From: JBFMCU01 sp964428225
GTDB lineage: Bacteria > Planctomycetota > UBA1135 > GCA-002686595
Assembly (NCBI GenBank): GCA_964428225.1
Contig: CAYRXS010000083.1
Coordinates: forward strand, 1 to 24,739
Direction: 5' to 3'
DNA length: 24,739 nt
Shown here: in pieces, positions 7,758 through 15,076 of the stretch
How the letters are laid out: every line of letters begins with the position of its first letter
How positions within the stretch are numbered: the stretch's first letter is position 1
Notes under the pieces: generated by a model
The model's input: only the letters and a program-made list of their open reading frames with translations
Told to the model about the DNA's origin: nothing
Databases searched by the model: none
Translations under genes and position numbers: made by a program

Positions 7758-8708
7758 ATGTTGAAGCGACTGATCACGAAGGTGCGCAAGGTGGTGATGC
7801 CGCACCTCATCTCGGACACGGGAGCCGAGGACGACGTGGTCATCCTGGCGGGGATGGGGCGGAGCGGAACCACGTGGGTGGCGGACATCATCAACCACGA
7901 CCGGAGCTACCGCATCCTGTTCGAGCCCTTCTTCCCGCCCGAGGTCGAGATGGCCGGGGCCTTCGAGTACATCCAATACATGCCCCCCGACCGCGAGGAT
8001 CCGAACCTGGCCGACCGGGCGCGGAAGATCCTGGCGGGAAAGCCCCGGAACGGGTGGGTGGACCGGGACAACACGAGGCTCCGGTACCGCCGCCGGCTCG
8101 TCAAGGACGTCCGCTGCAACCTGATGCTGGGGTGGCTGAAGAACCTCTCTCCCCGGATCCGCGTCGTGGTCCTGGTGCGCCACCCGCTCGGGGTGGCCGC
8201 GTCGTGGATGAAGCTCGGCTGGGGAAGGGAAGCGCGAGGAGATCGCCTCGACTACGACATCATCACCTCGCAGAAGGACCTGCTGGCCGACTTCCCCGTC
8301 GTCGAGGAGGTAAGGGGGGAGATCGACCGGGAGGACGTCTTCGAGCTGACGGTGTTCGAGTGGTGCGTCCTCCACCTCGTGCCCCTGGCGCAGCTGGGAG
8401 AAGGGCGGGCCCACTTCATCTTCTACGAGGACCTCGTCCGCGACACCGAGGCCCAGGCCCGGCTCCTGTTCGACTACCTGGGCGAGCCGCTCGATCTCGA
8501 CCGCGTGCGCCGGACCGCGGGGAAGAGCTCGAGCACCAACTTCCTCGAGCGCGACTTCCAAAGCGATCGCGAGCAGGTCATCACCGGGTGGAAGAACGTG
8601 CTCTCGGCGGACCAGATCGAGCGGGCGAACCGGATCGTCTCGAGGTTCGGGCTGTCCGACCTCTACGACGCGGAGGGCTACCCCACGGGAAGCGGACTTC
8701 GCGCCTGA
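7758..8708 (+). CDS. PAPS-dependent sulfotransferase family protein
   Basis: Transfers sulfate from 3'-phosphoadenosine-5'-phosphosulfate to an acceptor, here plausibly a sugar of the cluster's polysaccharide. VILAGMGRSGTTWVADIIN (from residue ~30) carries the 5'-phosphosulfate-binding loop. RVVVLVRHPLGVAASWMK (from residue ~135) matches the 3'-phosphate-binding region with the conserved Arg and Ser. Late motifs FIFYEDLVRDTEAQARLLFDYLGEPLD and the terminal helix are also typical. About 316 residues is normal. No signal peptide is present, so it is cytoplasmic or peripherally associated. It is the last gene of the left + strand block and meets the S41 protease gene tail to tail with 12 bases between. 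The acceptor is not determinable, and protein or lipid substrates are possible. Confidence 0.85.
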   Translation: MLKRLITKVRKVVMPHLISDTGAEDDVVILAGMGRSGTTWVADIINHDRSYRILFEPFFPPEVEMAGAFEYIQYMPPDREDPNLADRARKILAGKPRNGWVDRDNTRLRYRRRLVKDVRCNLMLGWLKNLSPRIRVVVLVRHPLGVAASWMKLGWGREARGDRLDYDIITSQKDLLADFPVVEEVRGEIDREDVFELTVFEWCVLHLVPLAQLGEGRAHFIFYEDLVRDTEAQARLLFDYLGEPLDLDRVRRTAGKSSSTNFLERDFQSDREQVITGWKNVLSADQIERANRIVSRFGLSDLYDAEGYPTGSGLRA

Positions 8709-8720
8709 GGCGCTCCCCGC

Positions 8721-11246
8721 TCAGTCGTCGTCGCGCGCGAGCGTGCCGTCGAGGATGTCGAGCAACTCCCGCAGGGACTCCTCGGAGAGGGTGTCCCCGC
8801 GCTCGGTGGCCTCCAGGATCAGCGCCCGGGCGCGACGTAGCTCGCTGTCGTCGGGGGGGACGAGGGAGGCGAGGTCCGTACCCTCGGCCGGCGTCTCGGC
8901 GAAGTCGAACAGGAGGTCGAACTCCTCGACGTCCTCGACCTTCTCGCCGAACGCGGCGAGGGCGACCTCGATCGCCTTCTGGAGCTGGTTGTCCTCGACG
9001 AAGTCGCCGTAGGGGAACTCCCCGCCGCGATCGTCCTGGACGCGCCGGCGGACGAGCTCCCGAAGGACGCGGCGGACGTCGTCGCGCGGCAGGGTCGTCT
9101 CGAGCCCGACCATCAGCTCGTCGAACTCCGGGTAGTAGTCGGGGTTCTTCTGGTCGTTCACCGCCAGGCGGGAGAAGAGCTCGTGGTTCTCGTCGTACTT
9201 GGCGTCGAGGTAGTCGCGCAGGAGCGGACTGCGGCTGATGCGGCGCTGTTCGTCGAAGCGCCACCGCTCGATCAGGGGAGGCTTCACCTCGTGGTGGGGG
9301 GTGACGCCCCCCTCCTGGGTCAGCTCGCCCTCCCGGTTCAGCTCGCGGTGGATGGACCGGCCGCTGGGCAGCAGGTAGCGGGCGATGGTCAGCTTGATCC
9401 GCGGGGCGTAGTCCATCTCGCCGTCGCCGTCGTGGTCGGTGATCAGCGGCTCCCACGTGTCCCAGCGCTCGTTGCCGTTCTCGTCCGACCACCGGTCCTC
9501 CGCGGCGCCCTCCACGGGCAGGAGCTGCTGCACGGAGCCCTTGCCGTAGGTCGTCTGGCCGACCAGGGTCGCGCGGCGGTGGTCCTTCAGGGCCCCGGAG
9601 ACGATCTCCGCGGCGGAGGCCGTGAAGCGCCCGGTCAGGATGATCACCGGCATGTCCTCGGGGATGAACGAGCGGTTGGGGCGCGTCTTCAGGGCGCGCG
9701 GCTCCTGCGCCCGGCCCTCGGTGGACACGACCACCTTGCCCGCGGGGAGGAACAGGCTGGCGACCTCGCGGGCCTCGCTCAGGAGCCCCCCGGAGTTGCG
9801 CCGCATGTCGAGGATGAGGGCGCGCATGCCGTCCTCGCGCATCTGGTCGGTCGACCGCCGCAGCTCCTCCATGGCCACGCGGCTGAAGGTCGTGAGCTCG
9901 ACGAGGCCAATCCCGCCGGGGAGCAGCTGCCACGCGCCGGCGGGGATCTCGATGAGCTCGCGATCCATCCGCACCGCCATGTCCTCGGTGGGGCGCTCGA
10001 CGAGGTCGAAGTCCATCCCGCGCTGCCAGATGTAGAGGGTGACCGGAGTCCCCGGCTTGCCCTTGAGCCGCTTGATGATGTCCTCGCGATCCTGGCCGAC
10101 GGTGGGCCACTCGTCGATGCGCACGATCTTGTCGTCGGTCTTGAGGCCGGCCTCGTAGGCGGGGCCGGAGTAGATCGGGCGCTGGATGGTGAACAGGCCG
10201 TCGTCGGGATCGATGTCCACGTAGGCGCCGATGCCCCCGTACTCGGCCTCGAGGTCCTGGAAGAACCTGGCGTAGACCTCGGAGGGCATGTAGCTCGAGT
10301 GGACGTCCATGTAGCGCAGCATCCCGTCGACGGCGGCCTCGAGAAGATCCTCCTGCTCGACGAGCCCACCCTCGAGGTGGCGATTCTCGATCATGTGCAG
10401 GACGGCCATGAGCTCCTCGAGCTCCTCGGGAAGGGCGCCCTCCTGGGCGAGGTTGCGCTGCTCGCGCAGCTTGCGGTTCAGGTACTCGCGCTCGTCGGTG
10501 CGCTTCAGGATCGCCTCGGCGAGGGCGCCGCGCTCGTCGGGCACCCGCACGAGGCGCTCGAGCTCCTCGCGCAGGGGGCCCTCGATCGTCGCCCCGCGCA
10601 GGCGGGCCAGGGTCAGGGCGCCGAGCGCGCGCAGCTCGGGATCCTTGGAGTCCAGGTACTCGAGGATCAGGGCGCGGGCCTCACGGCCTTCGGCTCCACC
10701 CCCGATCTCGTAGGCCGTCCGGGCGAAGCGTAGGCGGACCGACGGCGTCCGGCTCGTGTCGCGAGCCCCGTCCATGAGGGCCGGGAACAGCTCGCTGCGC
10801 GAACGCGTGAGACCCCGGAAGGTCGAATCCCCGAGCAGGGTCACGGCCCCCACGGCCACCTCCTCGTCGGCGTGGTCCAGGAGGGGGAGGATGGCGTTGG
10901 CGAGCAGGATCATCTGCGGCTTGGTGCCCTGCAGGCGGGCGGCGACCAGGAGCAGCGCGGCGTGCGGCGAGAGCTCCTGGGGCTTTCCGATGAGCTTGTC
11001 CAGGGCCCGGTCGAGCTCGCCCTCGTCGCCGAGCTGCTCGGCGTCACGCAGCTCCAGGGCCCTCGACCACAGCTCGGTGACCTCGCGATCGGCGGCATCC
11101 GCGGCCTCCTGGCGTACGAGCTCGTCCAGATCGGAGTCGACGGCCGCCGCCGGGCGGGGCGCGTCGGGGCGCGGGCCGAGCGCGGCGATGGAGAGGGGAG
11201 CGAGGCCGAGCAGGAGGAGGGCGGGCGCCAGGGTGCGGAAGGTCAT
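8721..11246 (-). CDS. S41 C-terminal processing protease with HEAT-like N-terminus and calcium-loop insertion
   Basis: An 841-residue exported serine protease of the tail-specific (Ctp) family, acting outside the cytoplasm. It starts MTFRTLAPALLLLGLAPLSIAA, a signal peptide. Residues ~60-270 are helical repeats of HEAT/armadillo type (for example DHADEEVAVGAVTLLGD and DSKDPELRALGALTLARLRG). A PDZ domain covers ~330-415 (YGGIGAYVDIDPDDGLFTIQRP, GPAYEAGLKTDDKIVRID). The catalytic core has Ser544 in FTASAAEI and Lys569 in YGKGSVQQ, 25 residues apart as in E. coli Tsp. Directly after it an insertion carries DENGNERWD and DHDGDGEMD, putative calcium-binding loops, before the usual LTIARYLLPSGRSIHR. 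A charged C-terminal region of ~150 residues follows. The start chosen (11246) gives the signal peptide; the frame is open further upstream to 11855 but that overlaps moaC. It is monocistronic and divergent from moaC. Confidence 0.92.
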   Translation of the reverse strand: MTFRTLAPALLLLGLAPLSIAALGPRPDAPRPAAAVDSDLDELVRQEAADAADREVTELWSRALELRDAEQLGDEGELDRALDKLIGKPQELSPHAALLLVAARLQGTKPQMILLANAILPLLDHADEEVAVGAVTLLGDSTFRGLTRSRSELFPALMDGARDTSRTPSVRLRFARTAYEIGGGAEGREARALILEYLDSKDPELRALGALTLARLRGATIEGPLREELERLVRVPDERGALAEAILKRTDEREYLNRKLREQRNLAQEGALPEELEELMAVLHMIENRHLEGGLVEQEDLLEAAVDGMLRYMDVHSSYMPSEVYARFFQDLEAEYGGIGAYVDIDPDDGLFTIQRPIYSGPAYEAGLKTDDKIVRIDEWPTVGQDREDIIKRLKGKPGTPVTLYIWQRGMDFDLVERPTEDMAVRMDRELIEIPAGAWQLLPGGIGLVELTTFSRVAMEELRRSTDQMREDGMRALILDMRRNSGGLLSEAREVASLFLPAGKVVVSTEGRAQEPRALKTRPNRSFIPEDMPVIILTGRFTASAAEIVSGALKDHRRATLVGQTTYGKGSVQQLLPVEGAAEDRWSDENGNERWDTWEPLITDHDGDGEMDYAPRIKLTIARYLLPSGRSIHRELNREGELTQEGGVTPHHEVKPPLIERWRFDEQRRISRSPLLRDYLDAKYDENHELFSRLAVNDQKNPDYYPEFDELMVGLETTLPRDDVRRVLRELVRRRVQDDRGGEFPYGDFVEDNQLQKAIEVALAAFGEKVEDVEEFDLLFDFAETPAEGTDLASLVPPDDSELRRARALILEATERGDTLSEESLRELLDILDGTLARDDD

Positions 11247-11438
11247 GTCGTCGGTTGGGTCGGAGCGCGAGGGGTGCGCGGTCTGCGAGTGGAGCCGGGG
11301 AGGTGGGTACTCTAGTATGCGCGACGGTCGGGAGTAGCCCCCGAGCCGGGTCTCGGATGCCGGTGCGTGGAGCTCCTCCGCCGGTTCTTGTCGAACGTCG
11401 GCGGCTCCCCACCGGAGCCGAACCGCCACGAACAGCGA
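11247..11438. promoter_or_regulatory. Divergent intergenic region between S41 protease and moaC
   Basis: About 190 bases separate the two divergent starts and must hold both promoters. The only clear AT-rich patch is TACTCTAGTATG around 11308-11319, which contains the small dyad TACT-CT-AGTA. It is a candidate -10 or operator site for either direction, but no convincing -35 box was found. If moaC starts at the GTG at 11367, the region shrinks to about 120 bases. Confidence 0.3.
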
Positions 11439-12086
11439 ATGGACGCCGAACGATCCGATCCGCCGGAGCCGATCCCCGGTACGAACCCCGAAGGTGGGTG
11501 TGAGCCCTCGTCCGCTCCCCGAAAGTCCCGTTCCGGTGGCGGAGCGGGGGATGGCGACGGCCCCCGTGACCGGCCGGACGCCTCGGCCCCTGCCGACGAC
11601 GCCCCGGTCGGCGCCACCCACCTCGAGGCCGGCGGTCGGCGCTCGCGGATGGTCGACGTCGGGGAGAAACCGATCACCGAGCGGGCGGCCCTGGCCCGGG
11701 CATTCGTACGGTTCCCGAACGGGATTCCCGCGGAGATCCGCGAGGGTCGAGGCCCGAAGGGGCCGGTCGAGGAGGTCGCGCGGGCCGCGGGCTTGCTCGC
11801 CGCGAAGCGGACCGCCGAGCTGATCCCGATGTGCCACCCCCTCGGGCTCGACCACCTCGAGATCCGGTTCGAGGTCGTCGGGGACGACCGGCTCGAGATC
11901 CGCTGCCGCGCCGCCTGTCGCGGGCGGACCGGGGTGGAGATGGAGGCCATGACCGGGGCCGCGATCGCCGCGCTCACCATCTACGACATGGCCAAGGCCC
12001 TCGAGCGGGGGATCGCGATCGAGCGGGTGGAGCTGCTCGAGAAGAGCGGGGGCAAGTCGGGGACCTGGCGGGCCCCGGAGGCGTGA
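11439..12086 (+). CDS. moaC: Cyclic pyranopterin monophosphate synthase MoaC
   Basis: Works with the radical SAM enzyme MoaA in the first step of molybdenum cofactor synthesis, converting the 3',8-cyclo-GTP intermediate to cyclic pyranopterin monophosphate in the cytoplasm. Family motifs in order: MVDVGEKP (71-78), AAKRTAELIPMCHPL (121-135), GRTGVEMEAMTGAAIAALTIYDMAK with the catalytic Asp183 and Lys186, and LLEKSGGKSGTW at the end. The conserved domain spans ~60-215. The first ~58 residues are a Pro/Gly/Asp-rich, probably disordered extension not found in E. coli MoaC (~160 residues). ATG 11439 is the first ATG in frame. A GTG at 11367 would lengthen the extension, and no ribosome site is strong at either. 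It is isolated from other moa genes here and converges with the split SGNH gene, with four bases between stop codons. Confidence 0.93.
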   Translation: MDAERSDPPEPIPGTNPEGGCEPSSAPRKSRSGGGAGDGDGPRDRPDASAPADDAPVGATHLEAGGRRSRMVDVGEKPITERAALARAFVRFPNGIPAEIREGRGPKGPVEEVARAAGLLAAKRTAELIPMCHPLGLDHLEIRFEVVGDDRLEIRCRAACRGRTGVEMEAMTGAAIAALTIYDMAKALERGIAIERVELLEKSGGKSGTWRAPEA

Positions 12087-12090
12087 ACCG

Positions 12091-13284
12091 CTAGCGGAAG
12101 GGAGGCCGCTCCCCGAGGAACTCGGCCAGGACCCCGGCCGCGCGGCGGGCCCCCTCCTCGTTGAGGTGCACGTCGTCGTAGAAGAGGGCCGGATCGGAGG
12201 CGAGGGCGGCGGCGAGGTCGACGTGCTCGAGGTCCCGCTCGACGGCGAACGCGCGCATCGCCTCGTTGTAGGCCTCGAGCCCCGCGGCCAGGGCCTCGAT
12301 GGTGTAGTACGGGCAGCCTCGCTCGTTCTGGAAATCCCCGACGCCGCCCATCCACAGGAGCGCGCGCGTCTCCTCGGGGAGGTCGGGAGCCCAGACCGCG
12401 GGGTGGGTGACGAGCACGAAGCGGCTCTCGTGCTCCGCGCAGAGATCCGCGATCGTCCCCAGGTTGCGACGCTGCTCGTCGAGGGCGCCCGCGAGGTCGG
12501 GGAGCTCGGAGCGCAGGGCGGAGGCGGCCGCCCGGTGGGCGCGCCAGCCTCGGTAGACGTCGCCCGCGACGTCCTGGACGCGCTCCGAACCCAGGAGACG
12601 GTCCTTCCAGCGCGAGGCGAGGCGCCAGGTGGCCGTCCGGCGATACCAGGCCTCGCCGGAGCTCACCGACAGCGGAAGGACGGCGAAGGCTCGCGGGAGG
12701 AGCTGCTTCTGCGCGTCGACGTGATCCGCGAGGTGCAGCTCGGCTCACGCCGCGTCCCGGGAGAGGCGCAGCGTGAGGTCGTTGACCCCGCAGAGCAGCA
12801 GCACGCAGTCGAGGTCGGGGAGCTGGGGGAGGAGGTGGCGGGCCTGGACGACGTGGTCGCGGGTGTCGCGCCCGCTCACCCCCGCGTTCTCGACCTGGAC
12901 CCCCAGGGCGGGAGCTCGCTCTCGCAGGAGCCCCTGCACGAGGGCCGGCCAGGTCTCCTCCTGGTCGAGGTACAGGCACTCCGCGGTGCTGCCCCCCAGG
13001 ACCAGGATCCGGTAGCGGGCGCTCGGATCCGGCTCGTCCCCGCGAAGACCCCGGGAGTTGATCCGGAAGCGCGACTCGCCCTCGATGCCCGGCATCAGCC
13101 CGGGGGCCGGGCGGAAGAGCGTCTCGAGGTGCGGCGGCCAGATCCGGTAGGAGCCCACGTCGAGCACGCACCGCAGGGTGATCTCCCCGAGCAGCGCCGC
13201 GGCGAGGAGGCTGACCAGCACCACCAGGAGCCGGACCGCGCGGCCGGGGCGGCGGGTGCGGGGGGGAGGGGGATCGCTCTCCAT
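12091..13284 (-). pseudogene. SGNH/GDSL-type hydrolase interrupted by one in-frame TGA
   Basis: Read on the minus strand, this is one 397-codon frame interrupted only by a TGA at 12745-12747 (codon 180). The first part (179 residues) has a basic start, a membrane helix (~17-33), and the SGNH blocks LVLGGSTAE (nucleophile Ser99), VENAGVSGRDTRDH, and LLCGVNDL (Asn168). After the stop the same frame continues AELHLADHVDAQKQLLP and on to DDVHLNEEGARR, with Asp371 and His373 completing the catalytic set. Ser and Asp/His are therefore on opposite sides of the stop, so neither half alone could be a normal enzyme. The family includes esterases and O-acetyl-modifying enzymes at the cell envelope. One C-to-T change (CGA to TGA) would explain it. 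Alternatives are a sequencing error or stop readthrough; a GTG at 12666 could restart the second half. Confidence 0.8.
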
Positions 13285-13461
13285 CCGAGCCCTTTTACAC
13301 GCCTTTGGCGCCCCGGAGGAACAGAAACCGACGATCCGTTCACGTCCGGATTCGCCGCCGGCCGAGATCCCTCACGGTGGGTGGCGCAACGGGAAGGGCG
13401 GCCTCCGTGGTGGGAGGCGGCCGGGGTCCCCGGGGCGAGTCGAAGGGAGGTCAGGGTACTC
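13285..13461. promoter_or_regulatory. Divergent intergenic region with GC-rich hairpins
   Basis: The 177 bases between the divergent starts of the SGNH gene and the dehydrogenase-like gene. GCCTCC (13401-13406) and GGAGGC (13413-13418) form a 6-bp stem with a 6-base loop, directly followed by the dyad CCGGGG-T-CCCCGG (13421-13433). The stretch CCTTTTACACG just upstream of the SGNH start is the most AT-rich part. No convincing promoter boxes were identified. Confidence 0.3.
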
Positions 13462-14502
13462 GTGGAAGGACTGGCGGCGCGGCAGCGAGAAGAGGAGGCG
13501 GGCCCGATCCTGGCGTGGGACGCGGCCCATCGGGGGCTCAGGGTACAGGTCTTCGGCGCGGGGGGCGCCGCGGGGCGGGAGATCACGGCCGCGTTGCTGG
13601 CCCGGGGGCACCCGCGGGCGCGGCTCTCGCTGTTCGGGAGGCGAGGGCGCAGCCTGGACTGGCGGGGGGAGAGCGTGCGGATCTCGCCGGTGCCGGCCCA
13701 GCTCGCCTGGGCGGAGCTGGCCTTCCTGTGCACCCCGCCGGACGTCGCGGCGCGGCTCGCCCCCGTGCTGACCCGGGCGGGAACCCGCGTGATCGACCTC
13801 TCGGGGGCCTTCCGGGCCCGCGCGGACCTTCCGCTCGTCGCGCCGGAGATCGACCCCGGGGAGCTCGGCGCGTTCACCCAGCTCGTCGCCCTGCCCAGCC
13901 GCTCGGCCTCCGTCCTCGTGCGGCCCCTGTGGGCCCTCGAGCGGGCGGTCGGGCTCGAGGAGGTGGTCTGCACCGCCCTGTTCTCGGCCGCCGCCGTGGG
14001 CGGCCGGGAGATCCTGGAGCTGCGGAGCGAGCTGGAGGCGCGCCAGGAGGGGGAGGAGGCCCACGCCTCGACGGGGCTGGTGGCCAACGTCCGGTCGGTG
14101 CCCGGAGCGGCCGTGGCGGGCGGGGACGCCGTCGCGGAGCTCGAGCTGGCCGGGGAGCTGGGACGCCTCCTGCACCGTCCCGATCTCCCGATGGACCTCA
14201 CGGGGCTGCGGACGGACGTCGAGCGGTGCGACGCCTTCGTCCTCGCCCTGCGCACGAGGGATCCGGTGACCCCCGCGGGCGCCGCCGAGGCCCTCGCCGC
14301 CTTCCCGGGGATCCAGGTCGAGGAGGGGCCGGAGGGCCCCGCCGCCCGCTCCTGCGTCGGCAGCGACCTGGTCCACGTGGGAAGGATTCGGGCGGGATCC
14401 CGGGGCGCCACGTCGCTATGCTGCTTCGCCGTCGGGGACCAGCTCCGGCTCGGGGCGGCCAACGCCGCTCTCCTGGCGGCATCGATCCTGCCCGTCGGCT
14501 AG
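13462..14502 (+). CDS. Aspartate-semialdehyde dehydrogenase-like protein lacking the catalytic Cys (USG-1-like)
   Basis: A 346-residue homologue of aspartate-semialdehyde dehydrogenase. The NADP-binding start is VQVFGAGGAAGREI (29-41). VIDLSGAFRARADLPLVAPEID (110-131) matches the family's VIDxSxAFR...PLVxPE segment. The C-terminal VHVGRIRAG...AVGDQLRLGAANAA matches the family's closing GRIR...GDNLRxGAAxNA. At the catalytic ANPNCST position it reads ALPSRSAS (143-150), placing Arg147 where the Cys should be. The RVPV-x-GHSE segment with the catalytic His is also degenerate (LRTDVERCDAF). This is the pattern of USG-1-type paralogues, so dehydrogenase activity is unlikely and the function unknown. 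The start used is GTG 13462, preceded by GGGAGG at 13445-13450. A GTG at 13381 is in frame too. accB starts 79 bases downstream. Confidence 0.75.
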   Translation: MEGLAARQREEEAGPILAWDAAHRGLRVQVFGAGGAAGREITAALLARGHPRARLSLFGRRGRSLDWRGESVRISPVPAQLAWAELAFLCTPPDVAARLAPVLTRAGTRVIDLSGAFRARADLPLVAPEIDPGELGAFTQLVALPSRSASVLVRPLWALERAVGLEEVVCTALFSAAAVGGREILELRSELEARQEGEEAHASTGLVANVRSVPGAAVAGGDAVAELELAGELGRLLHRPDLPMDLTGLRTDVERCDAFVLALRTRDPVTPAGAAEALAAFPGIQVEEGPEGPAARSCVGSDLVHVGRIRAGSRGATSLCCFAVGDQLRLGAANAALLAASILPVG

Positions 14503-14581
14503 GGACCGGTGCCGCGGGGTCCCCGTCACCCCTGCCTCCCGCGGGGGTTCATCCTCCTGTACCCGACCCACCTGCATCCCC

Positions 14582-15076
14582 ATGGATCTCTCCGAAATCC
14601 GCAAGCTCGTCCGGCTCATGCAACGCGCCGAGCTGACCGAGCTCGAGATCGACGACTCGAACTCCGGCCTGCGAGTCCACCTGAAGCGAAGCCACGGCGG
14701 CGGTGAAGAGGGCGATGGCGGGCCGCGAACGCTCCAGCCCGTCGTGCAGGTCGTTCCCGGCGCCGGCGCCCCCGCGGCCGGGATGCCCGTGCCCGTCGCC
14801 GCGGCGGAGCCCGTCGAGACGGGTCCGCCTCCCGGCACGGTCACCTTCGACAGTCCCATGGTGGGGACCTTCTACCGGGCCCCGGCCCCGGATGCCGATC
14901 CCTTCGTCGAGCGCGGCACCCGCGTCGACGACGAGGCCGTGCTCTGCATCATCGAGGCGATGAAGGTCATGAACGAGATCAAGGCCGAGATACGGGGCGA
15001 GATCGTCGACGTCCTGGTGGAGAACGGCGAGCCCGTCGAGTTCGGGCAGCCTCTCTTCCTCATCAAGAAGAGCTGA
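14582..15076 (+). CDS. accB: Biotin carboxyl carrier protein of acetyl-CoA carboxylase
   Basis: Carries the biotin that moves carboxyl groups from biotin carboxylase to the carboxyltransferase in malonyl-CoA synthesis, the first step of fatty acid synthesis. At 164 residues it has the usual AccB layout. The N-terminal helix is MDLSEIRKLVRLMQRAELTELEI. A Gly/Pro/Ala/Glu-rich linker covers ~38-86. The biotinyl domain begins SPMVGTFYRAPAPDADPFVERG and carries EAMKVMNE with biotinylated Lys128, ending FGQPLFLIKKS. ATG 14582 matches the normal AccB N-terminus. Its TGA overlaps the ATG of accC (TGATG), indicating translational coupling. The upstream gap contains a CCGCGGG...CCCGCGG inverted repeat of uncertain meaning. 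Confidence 0.95.
   Translation: MDLSEIRKLVRLMQRAELTELEIDDSNSGLRVHLKRSHGGGEEGDGGPRTLQPVVQVVPGAGAPAAGMPVPVAAAEPVETGPPPGTVTFDSPMVGTFYRAPAPDADPFVERGTRVDDEAVLCIIEAMKVMNEIKAEIRGEIVDVLVENGEPVEFGQPLFLIKKS

Noticed and set aside
8709..8720. Possible bidirectional terminator between the convergent sulfotransferase and protease genes
   Set aside because: Only 12 bases are free and no stem-loop with a T-run was found across the junction.
9183..10733. A 516-codon plus-strand frame inside the S41 protease gene
   Set aside because: Antisense shadow of a gene with signal peptide, PDZ domain and catalytic Ser/Lys; the translated sequence is low-complexity and unrecognised.
12088..12097. Perfect palindrome CCGCTAGCGG between the moaC and SGNH stop codons
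   Set aside because: Only 10 bases, no loop or T-tract, and contains a stop codon; too short to call a terminator or binding site.
12745..12747. Selenocysteine recoding at the SGNH TGA
   Set aside because: No convincing hairpin directly downstream was seen, and SGNH enzymes do not need Sec at this position between the Asn and Asp/His blocks; mutation or sequence error is simpler.
12166..13461. A long plus-strand frame upstream of the dehydrogenase-like gene that would make a 778-residue protein
   Set aside because: The N-terminal part is antisense to the SGNH coding frame, and the recognisable fold starts only after 13540.
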